NCBI GenBank assembly: GCA_963798015.1
Contig: CAWCSA010000016.1
Coordinates: 124,001-188,000 of the forward strand
Length of the DNA: 64,000 bases
Source: Roseiarcus sp963798015
GTDB taxonomy: Bacteria > Pseudomonadota > Alphaproteobacteria > Rhizobiales > Beijerinckiaceae
Reading direction: 5' to 3'
A program made the position numbers and the translations under genes. The notes beneath the pieces are model-generated. The model saw only the letters and a list, made by a program, of their open reading frames with translations, searched no databases and was not told where the DNA came from. Position 1 is the first letter of the stretch. Each line of letters starts with the position of its first letter. This document shows positions 43,375 through 51,254 of the stretch, one piece after another.

Positions 43375-44892
43375 ATGTCTTTCAAATTGAAGTCTTGCCT
43401 GCTTCAGCGCGCTTTATTGACTCGACTGTTGCAGACTGCAGGGCTTTCCCTGGCCCTTATGACCGCGAGCGCCGCCGGGGTTCGCGCGGAAGATGTCACC
43501 GTCCAAGGCTCTACCGGGGTGGATGGTGCGGATGGCGTCAATCCAGGCGATCCTGGCCAGCCAGGCTACCCCGCAGGGCCCACGTTCGCCGGTGCAGGCA
43601 GCGCCGACGCTCTGAATAAAGCCACGGTGATCGGCGGAACTGGCGGCGCTGGCGGAAATGTCGGGGATGTCATCGACAACAGCTTCCCCTCCAACTTAGG
43701 TGCCGTCGGCGGAACTGGCGGCGACGCGGCAGCGACGGCGACGACGAACGTCATCTCAGGCTCGGGAGAGGCGGACGCTATCTCCGTCGGCGGAACAGGC
43801 GGCGCTGGCGGCGGCAGCAACAGCTTCGCCGCCCGGGGTGGCGACGGAGGATCCGCATCGTCATTAGCGGTGGCCGGTTCGGGAACTGGCAATGCTACGG
43901 CTTCTGCTTTGGCGACGGGCGGTTCAGGCGGCTCCAACCGATTTGGCGAGGGACCCGACAGCGCCGGCGGTGACGCCAGCGCCAGCAGCTCGGCCGGAAC
44001 CAGCGGTTCTGGCGACGCTTTGTCGTCCGCGAACGCGACAGGCGGCGGGGGCGGGACTGGCAGTGCAGGTGATAATGTCCAACCCGGAGGCAACGCCAAC
44101 GCATCGGCCGTCGCCTCGGCGACAGGCGGCGGCAAGGCCATTGCCAACGCTATCGCGACGGAGGGCTTTCCAAGCGAATTTGACCTGTTCTCGCTCCCGC
44201 CGAGGACCGCCAATGCAACGGCGAGCGCCGAGACCACAAACGGCGCGATGGCAGAAGCGGTGGCCACCACCAGCGGGGACATTGGAGAGGCCGAGTCCAC
44301 CGCGAAGACCAGTCTTGGAGGCGTGAGCGTTCAGTCGACGATTATAGCTCCATCAATATACCCGTTTTTAGTTGGGCCAGCGACGACGACCGAAGCGATC
44401 GCGCAGGGCGGCTCGGCTCCGACTTTCGGCGGCGAAGCCGACGCCTTCGCCGCCTCGACCGTCCTTCCCGACAAGGCTTACGCCACAACGCTAATCGATT
44501 CCGATGGCGCGAGCGATTTCGGCGCCCTGTTAGGACCGCAAGTCCAGATTTTCGGGACTGCAAGTCAATTCGGGAACGCGAGCAATGCCACTACGACGTT
44601 CGATTTTAGTTTTCGGGGCGATCTGCTCCTTGGCGACGCCGGCAATTTTGACATTGTCGTCAATGGCGTCGACATTTTCGCCGCTGGCTACCTACCTAGT
44701 TCCGTCATCGATCTGGGTTCTAACTTCGGACCCGACATTGATCTGACGATCAGTGGATTTGGCGACTTTGTCATCGGTGGCGTGGTCCAGGAAACGGTCC
44801 CCGAACCATCAACCTGGGCCATGCTGCTGATCGGCTTCGCAGGACTTGGCTTTGTCGGCTATCGATCGGCCGGCTCGTCGCGGAGGTCGTGA
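43375..44892 (+). CDS. Large glycine/alanine-rich PEPxxWA-CTERM exported protein
   Basis: 505 residues from the ATG at 43375. A signal peptide ends near GVRAED. Residues about 75-275 are a repetitive Gly/Ala/Ser/Thr region with iterated GGTGGAGG, GGTGGDAA, GGDGGSAS and ATGGSGG motifs, reminiscent in composition of mycobacterial PE_PGRS proteins. A beta-rich part follows, then the sorting signal VPEPSTWAMLLIGFAGLGFVG and a final SRR. Probably a surface or matrix protein, unrelated by body to the tandem genes at 38-40 kb. Flanked by direct repeats of a control region. Confidence 0.87.
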   Translation: MSFKLKSCLLQRALLTRLLQTAGLSLALMTASAAGVRAEDVTVQGSTGVDGADGVNPGDPGQPGYPAGPTFAGAGSADALNKATVIGGTGGAGGNVGDVIDNSFPSNLGAVGGTGGDAAATATTNVISGSGEADAISVGGTGGAGGGSNSFAARGGDGGSASSLAVAGSGTGNATASALATGGSGGSNRFGEGPDSAGGDASASSSAGTSGSGDALSSANATGGGGGTGSAGDNVQPGGNANASAVASATGGGKAIANAIATEGFPSEFDLFSLPPRTANATASAETTNGAMAEAVATTSGDIGEAESTAKTSLGGVSVQSTIIAPSIYPFLVGPATTTEAIAQGGSAPTFGGEADAFAASTVLPDKAYATTLIDSDGASDFGALLGPQVQIFGTASQFGNASNATTTFDFSFRGDLLLGDAGNFDIVVNGVDIFAAGYLPSSVIDLGSNFGPDIDLTISGFGDFVIGGVVQETVPEPSTWAMLLIGFAGLGFVGYRSAGSSRRS

Positions 44893-44922
44893 CCAGAAAT
44901 CGGTTCACTGAGCGGTTCTTGA

Positions 44923-44996
44923 AGTGAGTCCCGATTGATCGGTCCAACGAATGTTGGTAGAGTAACCGATCAAAATTTCGGATGGGTCCCATGCTC
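44923..44996. repeat. Direct repeat, copy B, upstream of the LysR gene
   Basis: 74 bases matching copy A at 43012-43084. This copy runs into the LysR start codon (ATGCTC, 44991-44996). On the side away from LysR, where copy A has the DUF1127 -10 hexamer TATATC, copy B reads TTCAAG, so a leftward promoter has been lost or never existed here. Confidence 0.88.
44937..44971. promoter_or_regulatory. LysR-type operator, copy B
   Basis: GATCGGT (44937-44943) and ACCGATC (44965-44971) form a perfect 7-bp inverted repeat with 21 bases between the arms, ending 19 bases before the LysR ATG. LysR regulators commonly bind such sites to repress their own gene. The matching site at copy A lies in front of DUF1127. 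Confidence 0.5.
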
Positions 44997-45857
44997 GACA
45001 CCGACCAGCTTCGATCCTTCCTCGCCATTGTCGATTCCGGCTCGTTCACCAAGGCGGCCGAGCGGGTGCACAAGACGCAATCCGCCGTCTCGATGCATGT
45101 CCGCCGACTGGAGGAGCAGCTGGACTGCGCCCTGTTCGTGAAGCAGGGACGCGGCGCGCGGCTGACGGACGAGGGCGAGAAGCTGATCGAATTCGCTCGT
45201 CGCATCGTCCAGGTCGAAGCGGGAGCCTTCGCCGCGCTGTCGCGCAAGGGCCTGAGGGGCGCCGCGCGGCTCGGCATTCCAGACGACTACGCTGAAGCTT
45301 TCCTGGCCGACATCCTGGCGCGCTTCAATCGCCGTCATCCGCTGGTCGAGGTCTCAGTCAATTGTGAGGCGTCAACTGACCTGGCACCTCAGGTCGCCGC
45401 GGGCGCGCTCGATCTGGCGCTGATCACCGACCACGAGGGTCTGAAAGGGCTCGAGCTTTTGCGCGAGGAGCCCCTGGTCTGGGTCGCCGCCGAGCGCTTC
45501 CAGGTCGAGCAGGGAACGCCGATCCCGCTCGCGCTTGGCAGCACGACCTGTTGCTGGCGGCGCGCGACCGAGGAAGCCCTGTCGACGGCGGCGCCGGGCG
45601 TGACGCGAGCGCGAGTTTATTCCAAGAACTTCAGTGCGATCGGGACGGTCCTGCGTGCGGGACTGGCGGCGACCATTTTGCCCGCGTCGCTGGTCGGTCC
45701 CGGCCTCAAGCGGCTCGGGCGCGCCGAAGGCCTGCCGGACTTGCCCTTGAACCGCATGGGCCTCATTCACGCGCCCGGACGTCCGAGCGAAGAGGCCAAG
45801 GCGCTGGCCGATGCGATCCGCGAAACCATTGTCTCCGAGGCGCGTCAAGCGGCGTGA
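44991..45857 (+). CDS. LysR family transcriptional regulator
   Basis: 288 residues from MLDTDQLRSFLAIVDSGSFT. Winged helix-turn-helix (FTKAAERVHKTQSAVSMHVR), then a substrate-binding domain for an effector (ARLGIPDDYAEAFLADILARF, and GLAATILPASLVGPGLKR near the end). Operators in front of this gene and of DUF1127 have matching arms, which suggests it regulates itself and DUF1127, perhaps with aceB. In Brucella the LysR protein VtlR controls DUF1127 genes; whether this is its orthologue is not established. Confidence 0.9.
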   Translation: MLDTDQLRSFLAIVDSGSFTKAAERVHKTQSAVSMHVRRLEEQLDCALFVKQGRGARLTDEGEKLIEFARRIVQVEAGAFAALSRKGLRGAARLGIPDDYAEAFLADILARFNRRHPLVEVSVNCEASTDLAPQVAAGALDLALITDHEGLKGLELLREEPLVWVAAERFQVEQGTPIPLALGSTTCCWRRATEEALSTAAPGVTRARVYSKNFSAIGTVLRAGLAATILPASLVGPGLKRLGRAEGLPDLPLNRMGLIHAPGRPSEEAKALADAIRETIVSEARQAA

Positions 45858-46032
45858 GCGAGGTCGGATGCGGCTCGTTCGAGCCGATGCTTTTCGCGTC
45901 GGTCCGTTCCACAAAATTTGCCTTCCGTCCCGGCTCGGATTATTTCGGGCGCCTAGTCCCGTGCCGCCCACGGTCCGCGTGCCGCCGGAACCGTGAATTT
46001 CGGGCGATTCCTCGAAGCTCTCGAAGACATTC

Positions 46033-46965
46033 ATGACCGACGCGACCGCGCCAAGGACCGGGCTCATGCAGTCGGTCTGGGCGAACCCGATCCTGCTGCT
46101 CGTCATTACGACGCTGATTTGGGCCGCCCACTCGATCGTTGGTCGATTGGCTGTCGGCCAGATCGGGCCAATGACTCTGACCTGCCTCAGATGGGCGGTC
46201 GCACTCATTCCCATTCTGATCGCAGCCCGCCCTGCGTTGCGACAGGACTGGCCCGTCTTGCGGGAGCACTGGGTTTATCTAACGGTGATGGGCGCGGCCG
46301 GATACACGGTCTTCGTCGCGCTCTTCTACGTCGCCGCGCATCATACGAGCGCGCTCAATCTCTCGATCATCCAAGGCGCCATCCCTGCGCTTGTCCTGAT
46401 TGGCGCGCGCGTTTTTCTCGGCGTCCGGTTCACCGCGCTGCAGGCTCTCGGCGCCGTCATAACCATGTTGGGCGTCGGCGTGATCGCGGCGCAGGGCGAT
46501 CTCGCGCGGCTCGCGGCGCTCGCCTTCAACAGCGGCGATGTGATGATGTTTCTGGGGGCGGTGCTCTACGCCGGCTACACGGTCGGTCTTCGCCAGCGGC
46601 CAAAGGTTTCTGGGGTCAGCATGCTGGCGGGCATGGCTGTCGCGGCCTTCGTCACCTCGGTTCCTCTGATGATCTGGGAAATCATGTCCGGCGGATTCAT
46701 CTGGCCGAGCTGGGGCGGGCTCCTGGTGCTCGCCTTTGTCGCTCTCGGACCGGCCTTTGTCGCACAGCTCACCTATATGCGCGGGGTCGAACTGATCGGA
46801 CCGGGCCGGGCCGGCGTGTTCGTCAATCTGGTGCCGGTGTTCGGCGCCGTCATGGCGGTTGTCATCTTGGGCGAGCCCTTCGCCCGCTATCATGTCCTCG
46901 CGCTATTGTTAGTTGTCGGGGGCATCGCCATTGCGCAAAGAAGCTCAGCCGGCGCTCAACGTTAG
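46033..46965 (+). CDS. DMT superfamily transporter (EamA type)
   Basis: 310 residues, about ten membrane helices in two EamA repeats (LLVITTLIWAAHSIVGRLAVG begins the first; the second starts near GDVMMFLGAVLYAGYTVGLR). Words such as ALNLSIIQGAIPALVLIGARVFLG and GPGRAGVFVNLVPVFGAVMA are typical. Exports or imports a metabolite across the inner membrane; substrate unknown. The 175 bases upstream show no clear promoter. It is 26 bases before the hydrolase gene. Confidence 0.9.
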   Translation: MTDATAPRTGLMQSVWANPILLLVITTLIWAAHSIVGRLAVGQIGPMTLTCLRWAVALIPILIAARPALRQDWPVLREHWVYLTVMGAAGYTVFVALFYVAAHHTSALNLSIIQGAIPALVLIGARVFLGVRFTALQALGAVITMLGVGVIAAQGDLARLAALAFNSGDVMMFLGAVLYAGYTVGLRQRPKVSGVSMLAGMAVAAFVTSVPLMIWEIMSGGFIWPSWGGLLVLAFVALGPAFVAQLTYMRGVELIGPGRAGVFVNLVPVFGAVMAVVILGEPFARYHVLALLLVVGGIAIAQRSSAGAQR

Positions 46966-46991
46966 GCGCCCCCAAACCCAAGGAGATCGAA

Positions 46992-47657
46992 ATGGCCTGG
47001 ATTGAACTGAAGCCGGAAGGAGCAGGCCCGATTCGAGCCTGGCGCGCCGATCCCACCGGGAGCCCGCGCGGTGGAATCGTCGTCATCCAGGAGATTTTTG
47101 GCGTCAATTCGCATATCCGTGATGTCACGGACCGGTTCGCAGCAGAGGGCTATCTCGCGGTCGCGCCGGCGATTTTCGAACGTGTCGAGCCCAAGTTCGA
47201 GACCGGCTACGACGCTGAGGCGAGAACGCGCGGCATGGCGATCGCCGGCAAGATGGATCGCGAGCAGATGTCGCGCGATGTCGCCGCCGCCATCGAGGTC
47301 GCCAAGGCAGGCGGCAAGGTCGGCATCGTCGGTTTCTGCCTCGGCGGCACGGTCGCCTGGGGAGCGGCCGGCCAGCTTTCAGGCTTGAGCGCCGCCGTCG
47401 GCTATTACGGCGGCGGGATCATCGGGCTCAAGGATTTGAAGCCCAAGGTCCCGGCGCTTCTCCATTTCGGCGAGAAGGACCAGCATATCCCCATCGCCGG
47501 GGTGAAAGAGGTGGCCGCCGCCCATCCGGACGTCGAGGTCCACATCTATCCCGCCGATCACGGCTTCAACTGCGATCAGCGGGAAAGCTACGACGCGCCG
47601 AGCGCCAAGCTCGCCTGGACGCGGACGCTGGAGTTTTTGAAAAAACATGTGGGCTGA
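46992..47657 (+). CDS. Dienelactone hydrolase family protein
   Basis: 221 residues from the ATG at 46992, after an AAGGAGAT Shine-Dalgarno. Alpha/beta hydrolase with the nucleophile cysteine in GIVGFCLGGTVAWG, the acid in LLHFGEKDQHIP and the histidine in IYPADHGFNCDQR: the Cys-Asp-His triad of dienelactone hydrolases. The N-terminal VVIQEIFGVNSHIRDVTDRFA is also characteristic. Natural substrate unknown. The frame is open back through the DMT gene, but that part is a shadow frame. Confidence 0.92.
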   Translation: MAWIELKPEGAGPIRAWRADPTGSPRGGIVVIQEIFGVNSHIRDVTDRFAAEGYLAVAPAIFERVEPKFETGYDAEARTRGMAIAGKMDREQMSRDVAAAIEVAKAGGKVGIVGFCLGGTVAWGAAGQLSGLSAAVGYYGGGIIGLKDLKPKVPALLHFGEKDQHIPIAGVKEVAAAHPDVEVHIYPADHGFNCDQRESYDAPSAKLAWTRTLEFLKKHVG

Positions 47658-47753
47658 ACCGTCGGTCTGACGATGCCGCCCGCAGGCGTTCGCGCTGAGC
47701 GAAGGTGTGAAGGCGCGGGTCGACGTTCTTCTTGTTATCCCCGCCTTCTCGTC

Positions 47754-47773
47754 ATCCCCGCGCAGGCGGGGAT
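47754..47773. repeat. Extragenic palindrome
   Basis: ATCCCCGC-GCAG-GCGGGGAT is a perfect 8-bp inverted repeat preceded by GTC. It is related in form to the elements between serC and serA (GTCAT next to a CCCGC/GCGGG stem), so it belongs to the same family of short repeats. Confidence 0.7.
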
Positions 47774-48023
47774 CGAGCGACCAGTTGCAAAAATTCGACA
47801 GTCATTTTATTGCGCAAAGCAGAAGATCACACTATGATTGTCGGCGATGGCGAACTTGATCTCACAGCGCGACAGCTCGGCTTCGGGGCCGGGAAGCCGT
47901 CCAGAATCTCGTGGTGCGATGGGCGCGTCACAGCTCCAACCGTCGGCCATACAACCTGAGATCAGGGACGGCGGATTTTTTTACTTGAATCGGCCGCAAG
48001 CCATTGAAAAGGCTCGATTCGAA

Positions 48024-48099
48024 AAAATAAACGCTAGTAAATTGGAGCAAATTTACTAACGTTTACTAGCGTTTACTGACGCTTATGGGCGTTTATTTT
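48024..48099. repeat. Decamer array within a larger inverted repeat
   Basis: Four direct decamers in a row at 10-bp spacing: TTTACTAACG (48052-48061), TTTACTAGCG (48062-48071), TTTACTGACG (48072-48081) and the weaker CTTATGGGCG (48082-48091). On the left, CGCTAGTAAA (48032-48041) is the exact reverse complement of the second. The whole is bounded by AAAATAAACGC (48024-48034) and its reverse complement (48089-48099). It lies in otherwise GC-rich DNA. It may be a protein-binding array or a strong hairpin. Confidence 0.8.
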
Positions 48100-48195
48100 G
48101 AAGCAGTTCGCGCGCCCGGTTGTATTGCGGCAGGTGTCGTGGACTTCTGGCGGATGCTCCGACATGGCTTCCCCAGCGAGTTCGGCCAAGGGCGC

Positions 48196-48411
48196 CTAAA
48201 AGTCGCTCGCGAGCCCCTTCACTTCCCAGTCGCCGTAGCGCGCCGGGTCGAGGCCGCCGCGCCCATTATGCTCGGGCGGCGCAAGGGGCTTCGTCTCGGC
48301 GCGCCTGGCCTCAGCCTCCGCTAGCGCCCTTCGCGCCGCCGGCGACAGCGCGGGCGCGGACGGATTCTCGGCCTCGAGGGGGACGTCGGAGTCTGGAGGA
48401 TCGTCGCTCAT
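48196..48411 (-). CDS. DUF1674 / SdhAF4-like succinate dehydrogenase assembly factor
   Basis: 71 residues: polar N-terminus, an Ala-rich helix with ALAEAEARRAE, and the conserved C-terminus GRGGLDPARYGDWEVKGLASDF. This is the DUF1674 signature shared with mitochondrial Sdh assembly factor 4, which binds flavinylated SdhA. The homology supports the family; the role in this organism is inferred. It is divergent from the RsmB-type gene, with about 115 bases between the starts. Confidence 0.9.
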   Translation of the reverse strand: MSDDPPDSDVPLEAENPSAPALSPAARRALAEAEARRAETKPLAPPEHNGRGGLDPARYGDWEVKGLASDF

Positions 48412-48525
48412 AGCTGCGTTCGCTTCAATTCAGTTTCCGCTTGCCGGCTGAAGCCCGAGCGCCGCTTCACGCTTCACGTTCAGCCGGACGCAAGCCTGCC
48501 TTAGATTTCGCGTATAGTCCCGCAC

Positions 48526-49935
48526 TTGGCGGTCGGCAATTTTGATTCGAGGCGAGGCGGTTTGGCGCGACAATCGGGCGGGTTTCATGCGGGCCGTTCC
48601 GAAGCGCCGGCTCCTCCGCCGCCGGGCCTGGCGGCGCGGGTTGTCGCGGCGCGCGCGGTCGCCGAAGCGTTGACCTCGTCGCGGCCGCTTGAAGAGCGGC
48701 TGGCCGCTGACCTCGCCCAGCAAAGAGGCGGCCTCGACGCGCGGGACCGGGGATTGGCGCGCTCGATCGCCACCGTGTCGCTCCGCCGGCTCGGCACGAT
48801 CCGCAAGGCGCTGGCGCGGCGACTGGAAAAAGGCATGCCCAAGCGCGGCGGCGCGCTGGAATGGACGCTCGTCGTGGCCGCCGCGCAAATCCTGTTTCTC
48901 GACACGCCCGACCATGCGGCGGTCGATCTCGCGGTGAAAGCGACGCGCGCCGAGCCAACGAGCGCCCCGTTCGCCGCGCTCGCCAATGCAGTGCTCCGCG
49001 CCATCGCCCGAGATCGCGACGAAATCCTGGCCAGCTCTGATCCCTTCGACGACGACACGCCGGCCTGGCTCGCCCAGCGCTGGCGCGCGACCTATGGCGA
49101 GAGCGTCGCGCGCGCGATCGCCCTCGCACATCGCTCGGAGCCAACGCTCGACCTCAGCGTCAAAAGCGACGCAGCCGGTTGGGCGGAGAAGCTTGCGGCG
49201 ATCGTGTTGCCGACGGGCTCGGTGCGCCTCGACAGCCACGTTCCTATCGCCGAACTTGAAGGCTACGCGGACGGCGGATGGTGGGTTCAGGACGCTGCGG
49301 CGGCGTTGCCGGCCAAACTCCTCCGGCCGGCTCCCGGCATGCGGATCGTCGACCTCTGCGCCGCGCCGGGGGGAAAAGCAGCCGAACTGGCGGCAGCGGG
49401 GGCTGATCTCACGACGGTCGATCGCTCGGCCGAGCGGCTCAAGCTCCTTGCCGCCAATTTCGCCCGCCTGCGCCTCCACTCCGAGGTCGTGGTCGCCGAC
49501 GCCCTTCTGTTCGACGCGCCGCCATTCGACGCCGTGCTTTTGGACGCGCCGTGCAGCGCGACTGGCACCATCCGCCGCCACCCCGACGTTGCGTGGATCA
49601 AGCGTCCGGGCGACCTCGTCTCGCTTGTCAAACTGCAGGCCGATCTGCTCGACAAGGCGATCGCGCTAGCGCGGCCGGGGGGGGCCATTGTCTATTGCGT
49701 ATGCTCGCTCGAACCCGAGGAGGGCGAAGCTCAGATCGCCGCGGTCCTGCGCCGTAACCCGGACGTGCGGCGCTTGGCCGTCATCCCCGAAGAGATCGGC
49801 GGCCTCGCCGAGTGCGTCACTCCGTCAGGGGATTTGCGCACGCTGCCTTGCCATCTGTGGGGCGACGACCCGCGGCGCTCCGGCCTGGACGGCTTTTTTG
49901 CGGCGCGATTGGTGAAGACAGGTCAGCGGGGCTGA
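48526..49935 (+). CDS. RsmB/NOP2-type rRNA cytosine-C5 methyltransferase
   Basis: Up to 469 residues from a TTG; another TTG at 48562 is possible, and no ATG precedes the conserved part. The N-terminal 140 residues look like the NusB-related domain of RsmB (AARAVAEALTSS, LDARDRGLARSIATVSLRRLG). The methyltransferase domain has the SAM site VDLCAAPGGKAAEL and the two cysteines of the RsmB/F group, in LDAPCSATGTIRRHPD and YCVCSLEPEEGEAQ. Likely modifies C967 of 16S rRNA as RsmB does, but related methyltransferases differ in target. Confidence 0.87.
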   Translation: MAVGNFDSRRGGLARQSGGFHAGRSEAPAPPPPGLAARVVAARAVAEALTSSRPLEERLAADLAQQRGGLDARDRGLARSIATVSLRRLGTIRKALARRLEKGMPKRGGALEWTLVVAAAQILFLDTPDHAAVDLAVKATRAEPTSAPFAALANAVLRAIARDRDEILASSDPFDDDTPAWLAQRWRATYGESVARAIALAHRSEPTLDLSVKSDAAGWAEKLAAIVLPTGSVRLDSHVPIAELEGYADGGWWVQDAAAALPAKLLRPAPGMRIVDLCAAPGGKAAELAAAGADLTTVDRSAERLKLLAANFARLRLHSEVVVADALLFDAPPFDAVLLDAPCSATGTIRRHPDVAWIKRPGDLVSLVKLQADLLDKAIALARPGGAIVYCVCSLEPEEGEAQIAAVLRRNPDVRRLAVIPEEIGGLAECVTPSGDLRTLPCHLWGDDPRRSGLDGFFAARLVKTGQRG

Positions 49936-49942
49936 AGCCTGG

Positions 49943-50188
49943 TCACTGGAAGAAGGGAAATAGGCCCTTCCCGTGTTGGCGAAGCCAATCGGCGCTATCT
50001 TGCGCTTGGTAAGCTGCCGAGTTGTCGACGTTCCATTGACGATCTCTCGGCGTCAGCGACTGGGTGGGGATCACAGGCCCCCAACCGACGCTGCCCCAAG
50101 AAGATGACTCGCCTTGCTCGGCGAGAGCCGCGCTGGACATAAGGGCCAGCGCTATGGCGAGGCCGACGAACGAAGTGGCTTTGAACAT
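49943..50188 (-). CDS. Small exported protein, paralog 1 of 3
   Basis: 81 residues: signal peptide (MFKATSFVGLAIALALMSSAALA), then EQGESSSWGSVGWGPVIPTQSLTP... The phrase WGPVIPTQSLTP is shared with the next two genes as YGPTVPTQSLT, and the end WLRQHGKGLFPFFQ matches paralog 2. Net charge and size suggest a periplasmic or secreted protein of unknown function. It ends next to the RsmB-type gene, convergent with only seven bases between the stops. Confidence 0.78.
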   Translation of the reverse strand: MFKATSFVGLAIALALMSSAALAEQGESSSWGSVGWGPVIPTQSLTPRDRQWNVDNSAAYQAQDSADWLRQHGKGLFPFFQ

Positions 50189-50454
50189 TGGTCTTCTCCT
50201 ATAACGGGCGGCTTTCTGAGACTCTGCGGACCGCGCCTGGGAACTCTTATCCAGCTATAAACCCCCCAAGCGTCGCCAATATTCGACGGCCAAGGCCGGA
50301 GCAGTCTCGTCGCTGTCGCCGTTTGCGTCTTCGCGACGGCAACCGAAGGAGACTTCGCACCGAGGCGCCGCCCGGGACCGCTCGACCAGAACGGAGCGGC
50401 GCCTCGCGCGCCATTCGCGAACGTAGGGGTAGCGCCACGGGATAACCCCCTTCC

Positions 50455-50697
50455 TCAGAAGAAGGGGAACAGGCCCTTCCCATGTTGGCGAAGCCATTCG
50501 GCGCCGGCGTAAGCGCGCTCCTTACTCTCGTTGGCGTGATTATACCCGCGTTGGAAGGTCGTCAGGGACTGCGTCGGGACGGTGGGACCGTAATCCTGAG
50601 TTCCGTAAGCCGATGAATCGCCGCTGACGGCCAAAGCCGGGGCGGACGGTAGGACGAGGGCGGCGGCAAGGCCGATCAATGCGATTGTCTTGAGCAT
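50455..50697 (-). CDS. Small exported protein, paralog 2 of 3
   Basis: 80 residues from MLKTIALIGLAAALVLPSAP...ALA, a signal peptide nearly identical to that of paralog 3. The mature part begins VSGDSSAYGTQDYGPTVPTQSLT and ends HGKGLFPFF. The frame is open upstream, but the signal peptide fixes the start at 50697. About 50 residues of mature sequence are well conserved with paralog 3, and the terminal 13 with paralog 1. Confidence 0.82.
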   Translation of the reverse strand: MLKTIALIGLAAALVLPSAPALAVSGDSSAYGTQDYGPTVPTQSLTTFQRGYNHANESKERAYAGAEWLRQHGKGLFPFF

Positions 50698-50811
50698 GGG
50701 ATGTTCCTTTCCGAAGGCGCCGGGCGGTCGTTTAGCGCAGACCCACCAACACCCTGCGTCATTTTCCCTGAGATAGCAGTGATCCAGGGCACACAGCACC
50801 CGCCTCTCTGC

Positions 50812-51066
50812 TTACGGATTGTGGTTAGGATGATGATGGCCGTAGGCGGCGTGATGACGAATCCAGGCCGCCCCGGCTCTCGCGCGCTCCTTGCTCTCGT
50901 TGCCGTGATTATACGCTCGCTGGAAGGGCGTCAGCGACTGGGTCGGGACGGTGGGGCCGTAGCCCTCCGTGCCATAGGCGGATGAATTGCCTTTGACGGC
51001 GAAAGCCGGCGCGGCCGGGATGGCGAGAGCGGCGGCGACGCCAATTAATGCGATTGTCTTGAGCAT
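50812..51066 (-). CDS. Small exported protein, paralog 3 of 3
   Basis: 84 residues: signal peptide MLKTIALIGVAAALAIPAAP...AFA, then NSSAYGTEGYGPTVPTQSLT, closely matching paralog 2, with YNHGNESKERARAGAAW after it. The C-terminus differs: instead of HGKGLFPFF it ends HHAAYGHHHPNHNP, a His/Asn-rich tail that could bind metal. First in transcription order of the three. Divergent from purH. Confidence 0.82.
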   Translation of the reverse strand: MLKTIALIGVAAALAIPAAPAFAVKGNSSAYGTEGYGPTVPTQSLTPFQRAYNHGNESKERARAGAAWIRHHAAYGHHHPNHNP

Positions 51067-51254
51067 GGATGCTCCTTCGATGTGCTTAGGCCTTCACATA
51101 AGGAACGTTCGAGATCGGACAATGCTCCACGGACCAATGAAAGCCATGACATTTTGGTGATCTGAGCAGCCATGCCCGGCATTTCCCGACTGGCTCGAGC
51201 TGTGTTATTGCACCGCACCAAAATGGGCACAATCGAATTGGGGCATTCGCGCTA

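Larger units (their letters stand above)
47658..48195. other. Intergenic region with palindrome and decamer array
   Basis: 538 bases downstream of the hydrolase and of the DUF1674 gene, whose stop faces this region. No supportable gene. It contains an extragenic palindrome at 47754-47773 and an AT-rich repeat cluster at 48024-48099, both annotated. The rest is ordinary GC-rich sequence without evident structure. Confidence 0.6.

Noticed and set aside
43630..44100. Repetitive GGCGGAACTGGCGGC sequence resembling a CRISPR or tandem-repeat array
   Set aside because: Units are irregular, multiples of three and lie in frame within a signal-peptide-bearing gene; they encode the Gly-rich domain. No conserved repeat of constant length or unique spacers.
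45993..46991. In-frame extension of the dienelactone hydrolase through the DMT transporter
   Set aside because: The DMT transporter is clearly coded in the neighbouring frame with ten helices; the extension is Arg/His-rich nonsense, and a Shine-Dalgarno precedes the ATG at 46992.
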